DNA of 64,000 nucleotides from Mesorhizobium tamadayense (GTDB lineage Bacteria; Pseudomonadota; Alphaproteobacteria; Rhizobiales; Rhizobiaceae). Numbering within the stretch: position 1 is the first letter of the stretch; every line of letters starts with the position of its first letter. The stretch lies in NCBI RefSeq assembly GCF_003863365.1, contig NZ_RQXT01000003.1:1-64000 (forward strand), in the 5' to 3' direction. Position numbers and translations under genes: made by a program. Shown in pieces: positions 8,073 through 17,590 of this stretch. The notes beneath the pieces are model-generated. The model was not told where the DNA came from. It was given only the letters and a program-made list of their open reading frames with translations, and made no database searches.

Positions 8073-9704
8073 ATGATGCTGGAAAAGTTTGCTCTCCGTG
8101 GCTTGCTCGCGGGTGTGGCGATGTCTGCGCTGCTGACAGTGCCGGCCTTCGCCGTCACGCCCGCCGACACGCTGGTCGAAGGCTTTGCCATCGACGACAT
8201 CATCTCGATGGATCCGGGCGAGGCGTTCGAGCTGTCGACAGCGGAAGTCACCGGCAACACCTATGACCTTCTCGTGCGCCTCGACCTCAGCGATACTTCC
8301 AAGGTCAAGGGTGACCTTGCCGAGAGCTGGAGCGTTTCCGACGATGGCCTGACCTACACCTTCAAGCTCAAGCCCGGCATCAAGTTCGCCTCCGGCAATC
8401 CGATCACCGCCGCCGACGTCGCCTATTCCTTCGAGCGCGCGATCAAGCTCGACAAGAGCCCGGCCTTCATCATCGGTCAGTTCGGCATCAGCGGCGACAA
8501 CGTCACCGAAAAGGCGAAGGCCGTCGACGACACCACCTTCCAGTTCGTCGTCGACAAGCCCTATGCGCCGAGCTTCGTGCTCAACTGCCTGTCGGCAACG
8601 GTCGCTTCGGTGGTCGATGCCAAGCTGGTCAAGGAACACGTCGCGGCCGCTACCCCCAGCGCCGACTACAAATGGGACAACGATTTCGGCAACGCCTGGC
8701 TGAAGACCGGCTATGCCGGCTCCGGCCAGTACAAGCTGCGCGAATGGCGGGCCAACGAGGCCGTCGTTTTGGAGCGCAACGACAATTACAATGGCGAGAA
8801 GGCCAAGCTCGCCCGCGTCATCTACCGCAACATGAAGGAAAGCTCGGCGCAGCGCCTGGCGCTGGAGGCCGGCGACATCGACGTCGCCCGCAACCTCGAG
8901 CCGAACGACCTCGACGCCATCGCCAAGAATGCCGACCTCACCACCACCAGCGCGCCGAAGGGCACGGTCTACTACATCAGCCTCAACCAGAAGAACCCGA
9001 ACCTCGCCAAGCCGGAAGTGCGCCAGGCCTTCAAATACCTGGTCGACTATGACGCGATGAGCTCGACCATCCTCAAGGGCATCGGCGAGATCCATCAGTC
9101 CTTCCTGCCCAAGGGCGACCTCGGCGCCATCGACGACAACCCGTTCAAGCTCGACGTCGCCAAGGCCAAGGAGCTGCTGACCAAGGCCGGCCTGCCGGAC
9201 GGCTTCAGCGTCACCATGGACGTGCGCACCGGCCAGCCCACCACCGGCATGGCGGAATCGATCCAGCAGACGCTCGGCCAGGCCGGCATCAAGCTGGAGA
9301 TCATCCCCGGCGACGGCAAGCAGACGCTGACCAAGTACCGTGCCCGCAACCACGACATCTATATCGGCAACTGGGGCCAGGATTATTTCGATCCCAACTC
9401 CAATGCCCAGACCTTTGCTTCAAACCCGGACAATTCCGATGCCGGCAAGTCGCACACGCTCGCCTGGCGCAATTCGTGGGACATTCCGGACCTGACCAAG
9501 GAAACCGAGGCGGCGCTGTTGGAGAAGGATTCGGCCAAGCGCGCCGACATGTACAAGGACCTGCAGAAGAAGATCCTCGACACCAGCCCCTTCGTCATCA
9601 TCCATCAGCAGCTCGAAGTGGCCGGGCTGCGCAAGAACCTCAAGGGCTTTGCGCTTGGCCCGAGTTTCGACACCAACTTCGTCGGGTCGGTCTCAAAGGA
9701 ATAG
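8073..9704 (+). CDS. ABC transporter substrate-binding protein, family 5 (peptide/oligopeptide type)
   Basis: Periplasmic solute receptor of the five-gene importer that follows. 543 residues with a Sec signal peptide ending PAFA (about residue 27), then the DppA/OppA fold: LAESWSVSDDGLTYTFKLKPGIKF, the DVAYSFER motif and PEVRQAFKYLVDYDAM. The start at ATG 8073 has AGGGAAC about 8 nt upstream; the in-frame extension to 7989 is not needed. The 267-nt gap before it should carry the operon promoter. Substrate is unknown; dipeptides, oligopeptides or opines are all possible. Confidence 0.9.
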   Translation: MMLEKFALRGLLAGVAMSALLTVPAFAVTPADTLVEGFAIDDIISMDPGEAFELSTAEVTGNTYDLLVRLDLSDTSKVKGDLAESWSVSDDGLTYTFKLKPGIKFASGNPITAADVAYSFERAIKLDKSPAFIIGQFGISGDNVTEKAKAVDDTTFQFVVDKPYAPSFVLNCLSATVASVVDAKLVKEHVAAATPSADYKWDNDFGNAWLKTGYAGSGQYKLREWRANEAVVLERNDNYNGEKAKLARVIYRNMKESSAQRLALEAGDIDVARNLEPNDLDAIAKNADLTTTSAPKGTVYYISLNQKNPNLAKPEVRQAFKYLVDYDAMSSTILKGIGEIHQSFLPKGDLGAIDDNPFKLDVAKAKELLTKAGLPDGFSVTMDVRTGQPTTGMAESIQQTLGQAGIKLEIIPGDGKQTLTKYRARNHDIYIGNWGQDYFDPNSNAQTFASNPDNSDAGKSHTLAWRNSWDIPDLTKETEAALLEKDSAKRADMYKDLQKKILDTSPFVIIHQQLEVAGLRKNLKGFALGPSFDTNFVGSVSKE

Positions 9705-9722
9705 CGTTTTCGGACGCGCCGC

Positions 9723-10790
9723 GTGAGCGTAGCTGAAAACAAGGTGGCGGCCGGGCGCGGCAGCGCCCGCGCCGTCGCCATTCTATCGTCGCTTGGTCGC
9801 TTCCTGGTCATCGCGGTGACGACCTATCTCGGTCTTCTCGCGGTCACCTTCTTCATCGGCCGCGTCATTCCGATCGACCCGGTGCTGGCCGTGCTCGGCG
9901 ACCGGGCCCCGATCGCCGTCGTCGAGCGCACGCGCCGCGAGATGGGCCTCGATCTGCCCTGGATCGAGCAGTTCTACATCTATGTGAAAAGCGCCCTCAG
10001 CGGCGATTTCGGCACCTCGGTGCTGACCACCAATCCGGTGATGTCCGACATCCGCCGCGTCTTCCCGGCGACCATCGAGCTGGCGACGCTGGGCACCATC
10101 ATTGGCGCCGTCATCGGCGTGCCGCTCGGCGTGCTCGCCGCGGTCAGGCGCGGCAGCTTCATCGACCAGATCGCGCGCATCATCGGCCTGGTCGGCTATT
10201 CCGTGCCGATCTTCTGGCTTGGGCTTCTCGGGCTCGTGCTGTTTTATGCCAAGCTGCAATGGGTCGCTTTCCCGGCGCGGCTCGACGTCGTCTACGAATA
10301 CACCTTTACGCCGATCACCGGCTTCTACCTGCTCGATGCGGCCATGCAGGGGCAATGGGACGTCTTCTACGACGCTTACCGCCACATCATCCTGCCGGCT
10401 TCGCTGCTCGGCTATTTCGCGCTTGCTTATATAGGCCGCATGACGCGCTCCTTCATGCTGAACGAGATGGCGCAGGAATACATCGTCGCCGCGCGCGCCA
10501 AGGGCCTGTCGGAAATGCGCATTATCTGGGGCCACGCTCTGCGCAACGCCGCGGTGCCGATGGTGACGGTGATAGCGCTTTCTTATGCCAGCCTGCTCGA
10601 AGGCTCGGTGCTGACCGAGACCGTCTTCTCCTGGCCGGGCATCGGGCTTTACATCACCAATTCGCTGCAGAATGCCGACATGAACGCGGTGCTCGGCGGC
10701 ACCATCGTCATCGGCTCGGTCTTCATCGCCATCAACCTTCTGTCCGACCTGCTCTATCGGCTTCTCGATCCAAGGACCAAGGCCGGATGA
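9723..10790 (+). CDS. ABC transporter permease (DppB type)
   Basis: First inner-membrane permease of the peptide-type importer, 355 residues, GTG start 18 nt after the receptor gene. It has an N-terminal membrane segment (AVTFFIGRVIPIDPV), the periplasmic loop and five further segments, with the EAA cytoplasmic loop EYIVAARAKGLSEMRIIWGHALRNA that docks on the ATPases. It is slightly longer than typical DppB, with an extra loop around the YEYTFTPITGFYLLDAAM stretch, as in some rhizobial members. Confidence 0.9.
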   Translation: MSVAENKVAAGRGSARAVAILSSLGRFLVIAVTTYLGLLAVTFFIGRVIPIDPVLAVLGDRAPIAVVERTRREMGLDLPWIEQFYIYVKSALSGDFGTSVLTTNPVMSDIRRVFPATIELATLGTIIGAVIGVPLGVLAAVRRGSFIDQIARIIGLVGYSVPIFWLGLLGLVLFYAKLQWVAFPARLDVVYEYTFTPITGFYLLDAAMQGQWDVFYDAYRHIILPASLLGYFALAYIGRMTRSFMLNEMAQEYIVAARAKGLSEMRIIWGHALRNAAVPMVTVIALSYASLLEGSVLTETVFSWPGIGLYITNSLQNADMNAVLGGTIVIGSVFIAINLLSDLLYRLLDPRTKAG

Positions 10791-11707
10791 GCGTGGAAAC
10801 CATTCAATCCCGGCGTGAGTGGCTGCTCAGTGATCGGCCGGCCTCGCGCATGCAGGCAAGGCTCGGCCGCTCCTATGTCGCCTGGCGACGCTTCACAGCC
10901 AACCGGCTGGCCTTCGTCGGTTTGCTCATCATCCTCGCGCTGGTGGTGGTTGCCGCCCTTGCCGGCGTGCTGGCCCCCTATTCGGCGACCGTGGGCGACC
11001 TGAAGAATGCCCGCTTGCTGGCGCCGAGCGCCGCGCACTGGTTCGGCACCGACGACCTCGGCCGCGATATCTATTCGCGCATCGTCTACGGCTCGCGCTG
11101 GACGCTCTATGTCGTCATCCTGGTCGCCATCATCGCCGCTCCCATCGGCCTCCTGGTCGGCACCGTCGCCGGCTATGCCGGCGGCTGGACTGATGCGATC
11201 CTGATGCGCGTCACCGACATCTTCCTCGCCTTCCCCAAATTGGTGCTGGCGCTGGCCTTCGTCGCGGCGCTCGGCCCCGGCATCGAGAACGCGGTGCTGG
11301 CGATCGCCATCACCTCATGGCCGCCTTACGCGCGCATCTCCCGCGCCGAGACGCTGACGGTGCGCAATTCCGACTACATCAAGGCGGTGCAATTGATGGG
11401 CGCCTCGCCCTTCCGTATCGTGCTGCGCCACATCATGCCGCTCTGCATCTCCTCGCTGATCATCCGGGTGACGCTCGACATGGCCGGCATCATCCTCACC
11501 GCCGCCGGCCTCGGCTTCCTCGGCCTCGGCGCGCAGCCGCCGCTGCCCGAATGGGGCACGATGATCGCGTCGGGCCGCCGCTTCATCCTCGATCAATGGT
11601 GGGTGGCGGGCGCGCCGGGCTTCGCTATCCTGATCGTGAGCCTCGGCTTCAACCTGCTCGGCGACGGCCTGCGCGACGCGCTCGATCCCCGCAGCGGCGA
11701 CCAATGA
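10787..11707 (+). CDS. ABC transporter permease (DppC type)
   Basis: Second permease, 306 residues. The ATG at 10787 overlaps the preceding TGA (ATGA), indicating translational coupling, and the frame further upstream is inside the previous gene. It shows the DppC signature N-terminus (FTANRLAFVGLLIILALVVV), the GTDDLGRDIYSRIVYGSR motif, and the EAA loop YIKAVQLMGASPFRIVLRHIM. It ends in a short repeated stretch that also contains the next gene's start. Confidence 0.92.
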   Translation: MSVETIQSRREWLLSDRPASRMQARLGRSYVAWRRFTANRLAFVGLLIILALVVVAALAGVLAPYSATVGDLKNARLLAPSAAHWFGTDDLGRDIYSRIVYGSRWTLYVVILVAIIAAPIGLLVGTVAGYAGGWTDAILMRVTDIFLAFPKLVLALAFVAALGPGIENAVLAIAITSWPPYARISRAETLTVRNSDYIKAVQLMGASPFRIVLRHIMPLCISSLIIRVTLDMAGIILTAAGLGFLGLGAQPPLPEWGTMIASGRRFILDQWWVAGAPGFAILIVSLGFNLLGDGLRDALDPRSGDQ

Positions 11708-11736
11708 GCGGCGACCCCAATGAGCGGCGACCAATG
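11693..11736 (+). repeat. Short direct repeat at the DppC/DppD gene junction
   Basis: Three tandem copies of AGCGGCGACC(CC)AATG: 11693-11706, 11707-11722 (with two extra C) and 11723-11736. Each ends in ATG, so there are three candidate starts; the first and third are in frame with the ATPase gene. Confidence 0.9.
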
Positions 11737-12576
11737 AACGACGATAAAGCTCTTCTTGAAGTCGAAGATCTGCACGTCACCTTCGCGACCCGCACCGGCC
11801 TCGTGCAGGCGGTGCGCGGCGTTTCCTTCTCGCTCGGCCGCGAGCGCCTCGGCATCGTCGGCGAGAGCGGCTCCGGCAAGTCGCAGACCGGCCGCGCCAT
11901 CATGGGGGTGACGCTGCCGCAGGCGAAGGTATCGGCCAAAAAGCTCGCCTTCGACGGCATCGACCTGCTTTCCGTATCGCCCAGCCAGCGCCGGGCGCTG
12001 CGGGGCAATCGCATCGCCATGATCCTGCAGGATCCGAAATATTCGCTCGACCCAGTGATGACCATCGGCCGCCAGATCGTCGAGACGCTGCGCACGCATG
12101 AGAAGGTCTCCAAGGCCGAAGCGCGCGAGCGGGCGCTGGATATGCTTCGGGCGGTGCAGATCCGCGACCCCGCGCGCGTCTTCGACCTCCATCCGCACGA
12201 GGTCTCGGGCGGCATGGGCCAGCGCGCCATGATCGCCATGATGCTGATCGCCGGGCCTGAACTGATGATCGCCGACGAGCCGACCTCGGCGCTCGATGTC
12301 ACCGTGCAGCTCGACGTGCTCAACATCCTCGATAGGCTGGTGGCTGAGCGCGGCATGGGCCTGATCTTCATCTCGCACGATTTGCGCCTGGTCTCGTCCT
12401 TCTGCGACCGTGTCGTCGTCATGTATGCCGGCAAGGTTGTCGAGCAGCTCAAGGCATCCGAGCTGCGCGACGCCCGGCATCCCTATACGCGCGGCCTGCT
12501 CAACTGCATGCCGAAGATCGGTTTCGAGCGGCATCCGCTGCCGGTGCTCGACCGCAAGCCGGAGTGGGCGGCGTGA
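11704..12576 (+). CDS. ABC transporter ATP-binding protein (DppD type)
   Basis: One of two ATPases of the importer. Walker A GESGSGKSQTG, Q-loop ILQDPKYSLDP, signature EVSGGMGQRAMIAMML (variant of LSGGQ), Walker B LMIADEPTSALD and the H-loop ISHDLRLV are visible. The C-terminal oligopeptide-transporter extension ends HPYTRGLLNCMP. The first ATG (11704) overlaps the permease stop as ATGA; an in-frame ATG at 11734 gives the usual family start (MNDDKALLEVEDL), so translation may begin at either. Confidence 0.92.
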   Translation: MSGDPNERRPMNDDKALLEVEDLHVTFATRTGLVQAVRGVSFSLGRERLGIVGESGSGKSQTGRAIMGVTLPQAKVSAKKLAFDGIDLLSVSPSQRRALRGNRIAMILQDPKYSLDPVMTIGRQIVETLRTHEKVSKAEARERALDMLRAVQIRDPARVFDLHPHEVSGGMGQRAMIAMMLIAGPELMIADEPTSALDVTVQLDVLNILDRLVAERGMGLIFISHDLRLVSSFCDRVVVMYAGKVVEQLKASELRDARHPYTRGLLNCMPKIGFERHPLPVLDRKPEWAA

Positions 12577-13319
12577 CGGCGGCGCTTTCCGTCGAAGGGC
12601 TGGAGGTGGTCTTCGACCGCTTTCGCGCGCTGAAGGGCGTCAGCCTCGAAGTGAGGGAAGGCGAGTCTTACGGGCTGGTCGGCGAGAGCGGCTCGGGAAA
12701 GTCGACGCTGCTGAGGGCAATCACCGGTCTGGCGCCGGCCTCGTCCGGCACCATCACGGTCAACGGCAAGGTGCTCGGCAAAACCCGCGAAAAGGCGTTC
12801 TACCGTGAGGTGCAGATGGTGTTCCAAGACCCCTACGGGTCGCTGCATCCGCGCCAGACAGTCGACCGGCTGCTGCAGGAGCCTTTAGCCATCCACGGCA
12901 TTGCCGACGGCGAGAAGCGCATCGAGCGTGCGCTGGACGAGGTCGGTCTCGGCAAGGGCTTCCGCTTCCGCTATGCGCACCAGCTTTCCGGCGGCCAGCG
13001 CCAGCGCGTGGCGATTGCCCGCGCGCTCATCCTCGAACCATCGATCCTTTTGCTCGACGAGCCGACCTCGGCGCTCGATGCTTCCGTGCAGGCGGAGGTA
13101 CTGAACCTTCTGGAGGAGGTACGACGGCGGCGCAAACTCACCTTCCTCATGGTAAGCCACGACCTCGCCATCATCACCCATATGTGCGAGCGGCTGATGG
13201 TGATGCAGAACGGCGAGGTGGTCGAGACGCTGACCGCGAGCCAGCTGATCGGCCATCGGGTGAGCGAGGATTATACGCGAAATCTCCTCAGGGCCTCCGA
13301 GGGGTTTGTGCGGGTGTAG
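12573..13319 (+). CDS. ABC transporter ATP-binding protein (DppF type)
   Basis: Second ATPase, 248 residues. Walker A GESGSGKSTLL, Q-loop VFQDPYGSLHPR, LSGGQRQRVAIARAL, Walker B ILLLDEPTSALD and H-loop MVSHDLAI are all intact. The start is taken as GTG 12573, which overlaps the previous TGA (GTGA), as elsewhere in the operon; a GTG at 12564 is the alternative. It is the last gene of the transporter operon and converges with the RND efflux operon. Confidence 0.92.
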   Translation: MTAALSVEGLEVVFDRFRALKGVSLEVREGESYGLVGESGSGKSTLLRAITGLAPASSGTITVNGKVLGKTREKAFYREVQMVFQDPYGSLHPRQTVDRLLQEPLAIHGIADGEKRIERALDEVGLGKGFRFRYAHQLSGGQRQRVAIARALILEPSILLLDEPTSALDASVQAEVLNLLEEVRRRRKLTFLMVSHDLAIITHMCERLMVMQNGEVVETLTASQLIGHRVSEDYTRNLLRASEGFVRV

Positions 13320-13406
13320 GATGGCGGGTCCGTAGAGCCAGCTTTCTATGCCGCGTTCTGTCGCGCCAGCATTTAAAGTTTTGCATTGGAGGAACGCACG
13401 GCCGCC

Positions 13407-16400
13407 TCAGGCCGCACCGCCCTCCGCCACCGCCTCGCTGTGCGCACCCTCCACCTCCTGCTTCGGCTCTTTGATCCGGAACCACGCTACATAAAGCGCC
13501 GGCAGGAAGAGCAGCGTGATCGCCGTGCCGGCGATGATGCCGCCCATCATGGCATAGGCCATCGGGCCCCAGAACACTTCGCGCGCGATCGGGATTAGCG
13601 CGAGACTTGCGGCCGCCGCAGTCAGCGCGATCGGCCGCATGCGGTGCTCGGTCGCCTCGATCACCGCCGCCCAGTGGTTCCTGCCTTCGGCGACCAGATC
13701 CTCGATCTGCACGATCAGGATGACCGAGTTGCGGATCAGGATGCCGATCAGCGCCAGCACTCCGAGGATGGCGACGAAGCCGAGTGGCGCGCCGCTCGGC
13801 ACAAGTGCCGCCACCACGCCGATCAGCCCGAGCGGCGCCACCGCAACCACCAGGAACAGCCGCTGGAAGCTCTGCAACTGCACCATCAGGATGGTCGCCA
13901 TGATGAACAGCATCAAGGGCACCACGGCCGCGATCGGTCCCTGGCTGTTTGCGCTTTCTTCGACCGAGCCCGCCGTTTCGACCGAGTAGCCCGGCGGCAG
14001 CTTGGCGATGAAGGCATCGACCGATGGCTTGAGCTCGTTGACCACGGTCGCCGGAAGCACGTCCCCGACCAGCCCGGCCCGCACGGTGATGGTCGGCGTG
14101 CGGTTGCGCCGCCACACCGCCGGCTGCTCCAGGTCGTAGCGGAAGTTGGCGACCGCCGCGAGCGGGATGGCCTCTCCGGTTCCGGTCGGCAATTGCATGT
14201 TCTGCAGCGTCTCGATCGAGCCGCGCTCGGCCTCGCGCGAGCGCGCCACGACATTGATCAGATAGGTGGCGTCGCGCACCTGGGTGATGGTCGAGCCGCC
14301 CACCGTGCTGTTCAGGGCGCTGGCGATGTCGGAGGAGGTGATGCCGAGCTGGCGCGCCTTGTCCTGCAGCACGTCGACCCTGAGCACCCGTTGCGGCTCG
14401 TTCCAGTCGAAAGTCGGCGCCGCAGCCTTCGGATTGGCCGAAACCAGACCGGCGAATTGCTGCGCCAGCTCGCGCACTGTCTGGATGTCCGGTCCGCCGA
14501 CGCGGTACTGCACCGGCCGTCCGACCGGCGGCCCGAGTTCGAGCGGCTTGACGAAGGCATCGGTGCCGACGAACTCCGCACGCAGCAACTTTTCCAGCGC
14601 CGGCTTCACCCGGTTGCGCGCCTCGATGCTCCTGGTGACGATGACGGTCTGGCCGAAATACGGGTTGCCCGGCTGAACGTCATAGGCAAGCACGAAGCGC
14701 ACCGCGCCCTGGCCGATATAGGACGAGAAATGGTCGATGTCTGGATTGCCGACCAGCGCCCGCTGCTCGAAGCGCTCCATCTGGTCGCGCGTCTCGGCGA
14801 TCGACGAGTTCTGCGGCAGGTTCCAGTCGACGACCAGCTCCGGTCGGTCGGAGGGCGGGAAGAACTGCTGCTGCACCAGGCCGAAGCCGGCGATGGAGGC
14901 CGCGAACAGAAGCACGGTCGCTATGATGGTCAGCCAATGGCGGCGCACCGATAAGACGAGGATGCGCCTGAACAGCGAGGTGAAGCGGCCAGGCTGGTCG
15001 TGGTGCTTTGCCTTCATCGTCGCCGGTAGGATTGTCACGCCGAGCAGCGGCGCGAAGAGCACCGCCACGATCCATGACACCAAGAGCGACACGGCGATGA
15101 CGACGAACAGCGTGAAGGTGTATTCGCCGGCGGCGCTCGAGTTGAGACCGATCGGGATGAAGCCGGCGACCGTCACCAGCGTGCCGGTCAGCATCGGGAA
15201 GGCGGTGGAGGTGTAGACATAGGTCGCCGCCTTGCGGAGATTGTCGCCAACCTCCAGCCGCGCCACCATCATCTCCACCGCGATCATCGCGTCGTCGACC
15301 AACAGGCCGAGCGCAATGATCAGCGCGCCGAGCGAAATACGCTGCAGCGAGATGCCGAGATAGGCCATGACCGTGAAGGTGATGGCTAAAACCAGCGGGA
15401 TCGACAGCGCCACGACAAAGCCGGCGCGCAGGCCGAGGCTGATGAAGGATACCGCCAGCACGATCGCCACCGCCTCGAACAGCGCCTGCGTGAAGCCAGA
15501 GACGGCCTCTTCCACGATGACCGGCTGGTCCGCGACCAGATGGACGCCGACGCCGACCGGCAGGTCGGCCAACACCTTGTCCATCTCCCTGTGCAGCGCC
15601 TCGCCGAATTCGAGCAGGTTCGCGTTGGGCTTCATGCCGATGGCGAGCCCGATAGCATCCTGGCCGTTGAAGCGGAACAGCGCCGTCGGCGGGTCGACAT
15701 AGCCGCGCTTGATCGTCGCCACGTCGCTCAGCCGGAAGAAGCGGTCGTTGACGCGCAGGTTGATGGCGCGCAGGCTTTCCTCGGAGGTGAACTGGCCGCC
15801 GACGCGCACGCTGATCCGCTCCGGCCCGGACTGGATGACGCCCGACGGCGTGATCGCGTTCTGCGCCTGCAGGCTGGCGACGATTTGCTGCTGGTTGAGG
15901 CCGAGCGCCGCGGTCTGGCGGGTCGAGAATTCGAGATAGATAGCCTCGTCCTGGGCGCCGACAAGGTCCACCTTGCCGGCATTCGGCACGGTCAGGATCT
16001 TGGTCCGCACATCCTCGACATAGTCGCGCAGCTGGCGCGGCGTCAGCCCGTCGGCGGTGAAGGCGTAGATGTTGCCATAGACGTCGCCGAAGCGGTCGTT
16101 GAAGAACGGCCCGAGAACGCCCTGCGGGAACTGCGACCAGATGTCGTCGACCATGTTGCGCACCTGCAGCCAGGTCGGGACGACGTCGCGCGCCTTGGTG
16201 GTCGGCTTCAGGTTGACGAAGATGACCGTCTTGCCGGCGGTGGTGACGGATTTGGTGTAGTCGAGGCTGTCGAGCTCTTCGAGCTTCTTCTCGATGCGGT
16301 CGGTAACCTGGCGCACAGTCTCGTTGACCGAGGCACCCGGCCAACTGGCCTGGATGACCATCGTCTTGATGGTGAAGGCGGGATCTTCCTCGCGGCCCAG

Positions 16401-16502
16401 GTTGAGGTAGGAGAAGACGCCGGCCACCACGAAGACCAGCATGAAATACCAGACCAACGAACGGTGGCCGAGCGCCCAGTCGGAAAGGTTGAAGCCCTTC
16501 AT
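13407..16502 (-). CDS. RND family efflux pump, inner-membrane transporter (AcrB/HAE1-like)
   Basis: A proton-driven tripartite efflux pump subunit of 1031 residues. It has the RND layout: a first membrane helix (LVWYFMLVFVVAGVF), a large periplasmic loop, six helices with the LGLLVDDAMIAVEMMV motif holding the two adjacent proton-relay Asp, a second large loop, and six more helices ending with a glutamate-rich tail. The start at 16502 overlaps the stop of the adaptor gene (ATGA); upstream in-frame codons lie in that gene. No outer-membrane TolC-like gene or regulator is adjacent. Substrate unknown. Confidence 0.93.
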   Translation of the reverse strand: MKGFNLSDWALGHRSLVWYFMLVFVVAGVFSYLNLGREEDPAFTIKTMVIQASWPGASVNETVRQVTDRIEKKLEELDSLDYTKSVTTAGKTVIFVNLKPTTKARDVVPTWLQVRNMVDDIWSQFPQGVLGPFFNDRFGDVYGNIYAFTADGLTPRQLRDYVEDVRTKILTVPNAGKVDLVGAQDEAIYLEFSTRQTAALGLNQQQIVASLQAQNAITPSGVIQSGPERISVRVGGQFTSEESLRAINLRVNDRFFRLSDVATIKRGYVDPPTALFRFNGQDAIGLAIGMKPNANLLEFGEALHREMDKVLADLPVGVGVHLVADQPVIVEEAVSGFTQALFEAVAIVLAVSFISLGLRAGFVVALSIPLVLAITFTVMAYLGISLQRISLGALIIALGLLVDDAMIAVEMMVARLEVGDNLRKAATYVYTSTAFPMLTGTLVTVAGFIPIGLNSSAAGEYTFTLFVVIAVSLLVSWIVAVLFAPLLGVTILPATMKAKHHDQPGRFTSLFRRILVLSVRRHWLTIIATVLLFAASIAGFGLVQQQFFPPSDRPELVVDWNLPQNSSIAETRDQMERFEQRALVGNPDIDHFSSYIGQGAVRFVLAYDVQPGNPYFGQTVIVTRSIEARNRVKPALEKLLRAEFVGTDAFVKPLELGPPVGRPVQYRVGGPDIQTVRELAQQFAGLVSANPKAAAPTFDWNEPQRVLRVDVLQDKARQLGITSSDIASALNSTVGGSTITQVRDATYLINVVARSREAERGSIETLQNMQLPTGTGEAIPLAAVANFRYDLEQPAVWRRNRTPTITVRAGLVGDVLPATVVNELKPSVDAFIAKLPPGYSVETAGSVEESANSQGPIAAVVPLMLFIMATILMVQLQSFQRLFLVVAVAPLGLIGVVAALVPSGAPLGFVAILGVLALIGILIRNSVILIVQIEDLVAEGRNHWAAVIEATEHRMRPIALTAAAASLALIPIAREVFWGPMAYAMMGGIIAGTAITLLFLPALYVAWFRIKEPKQEVEGAHSEAVAEGGAA

Positions 16503-17590
16503 GAGGCCCCTCCCTCGGGCACCTTGACCTTCTGGCCTTCGCTCAGGCTGTGGACTCCGGCGGTGACCACCCGCATGCCCGCCTCGAGGCCCGACGCTAC
16601 CGTGAAGCTGCCGCCGCTCCTGGAAGCGATCTTGACCTCGCGCTCGCTCACGCTCGAGGTCTGCGGATCGACGATCCATACCTTTTCGGCACCGTTTTTC
16701 TCCAACAGCGCCGACAAAGGCAGTTCGATCGTCGGCGCCACTTTCGTCATGCGCGTCGCCGTGATCGTCGAGCCCAGCCGGAACGCCGACGGTGGATCGA
16801 CGAGCGTCAGCCGCACGCGGCGGGTGCGGGTCGAGCCCTCGGCCTGCGGCGCGATCTCGCGCAGCTTGGCCTCGGTCGTGACGGTGGGCAGCGACTGCAG
16901 GATGATCTGGAACGGCGTGCCGACGGCAAGATCGCCGGTCAGCCGGTCGGGGATGTCGACCACCGCCTCGCGCGGATCCGTGCGCGCCACGGTGACGACG
17001 GTCTGCCCGGGCGAAACGGTCTGGCCGACCTCGGCGCCGACGGCCGTGACGACGCCGTCGAAGTCGGAAAACAATCTGGCATAGCCGAGCTGCTCTTGCG
17101 ATTTGGCAAGTGCGGCGGCGGCCCGTTCGACACCGGCCGCCGCTGCTTGCCTGGCCTGCTGCGCCGCATCGAGGACGGCCTGCGAGGTGTTGGCGGCGGC
17201 GAGCAGCTGGCGCTGGCGTTCCTCGCTCGCGGAGGCATTGGCAAATTGCGCCTGGGCATTGGAGAGTTCCGCCTTCGCCGCCTGCACGGCAAGCTCAAGC
17301 GCCGTCGGGTCGAGCGCGGCGATCGTTATTCCCCTGCTGACGACGTCGCCGACCTCGACGTCGCGGGAGACAACCCGGCCAAGCAGGCGGAAGGCGAGCT
17401 CGGCGCTGAATTGCGGCTCGACCGAGCCGGCGAAGCCGAAGGTGTCATTGGTGCGCGGCTCGACTACTACCGACAGCACCGGCCGGATGATCTCGGGCGC
17501 CTTCTCTTCCGATTGCGAGCAGGCGGCGAGCGACGAAAGCACAAGCAGGACAATGATAAGCAGGACAGGGGTGCGCGGCAGCCGGCTCAC
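16499..17590 (-). CDS. RND efflux periplasmic adaptor (membrane fusion protein), lipoprotein
   Basis: 363 residues with a signal ending in lipobox SLAAC (about residue 25), so lipid-anchored in the inner membrane. The HlyD/AcrA pattern follows: a beta barrel/lipoyl half (VSRDVEVGDVVSRGITIAALDP), an Ala/Gln-rich helical hairpin, the second lipoyl half (GVVTAVGAEVGQTVSPGQ), and a C-terminal membrane-proximal domain. It overlaps both the upstream adaptor and the downstream pump by four bases, so the three genes are one operon. Confidence 0.92.
   Translation of the reverse strand: MSRLPRTPVLLIIVLLVLSSLAACSQSEEKAPEIIRPVLSVVVEPRTNDTFGFAGSVEPQFSAELAFRLLGRVVSRDVEVGDVVSRGITIAALDPTALELAVQAAKAELSNAQAQFANASASEERQRQLLAAANTSQAVLDAAQQARQAAAAGVERAAAALAKSQEQLGYARLFSDFDGVVTAVGAEVGQTVSPGQTVVTVARTDPREAVVDIPDRLTGDLAVGTPFQIILQSLPTVTTEAKLREIAPQAEGSTRTRRVRLTLVDPPSAFRLGSTITATRMTKVAPTIELPLSALLEKNGAEKVWIVDPQTSSVSEREVKIASRSGGSFTVASGLEAGMRVVTAGVHSLSEGQKVKVPEGGAS

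Noticed and set aside
15540..17084. 514-codon plus-strand frame opposite the RND genes
   Set aside because: Asp/Arg/Gly-rich translation with no domain; the minus-strand RND proteins are clear.
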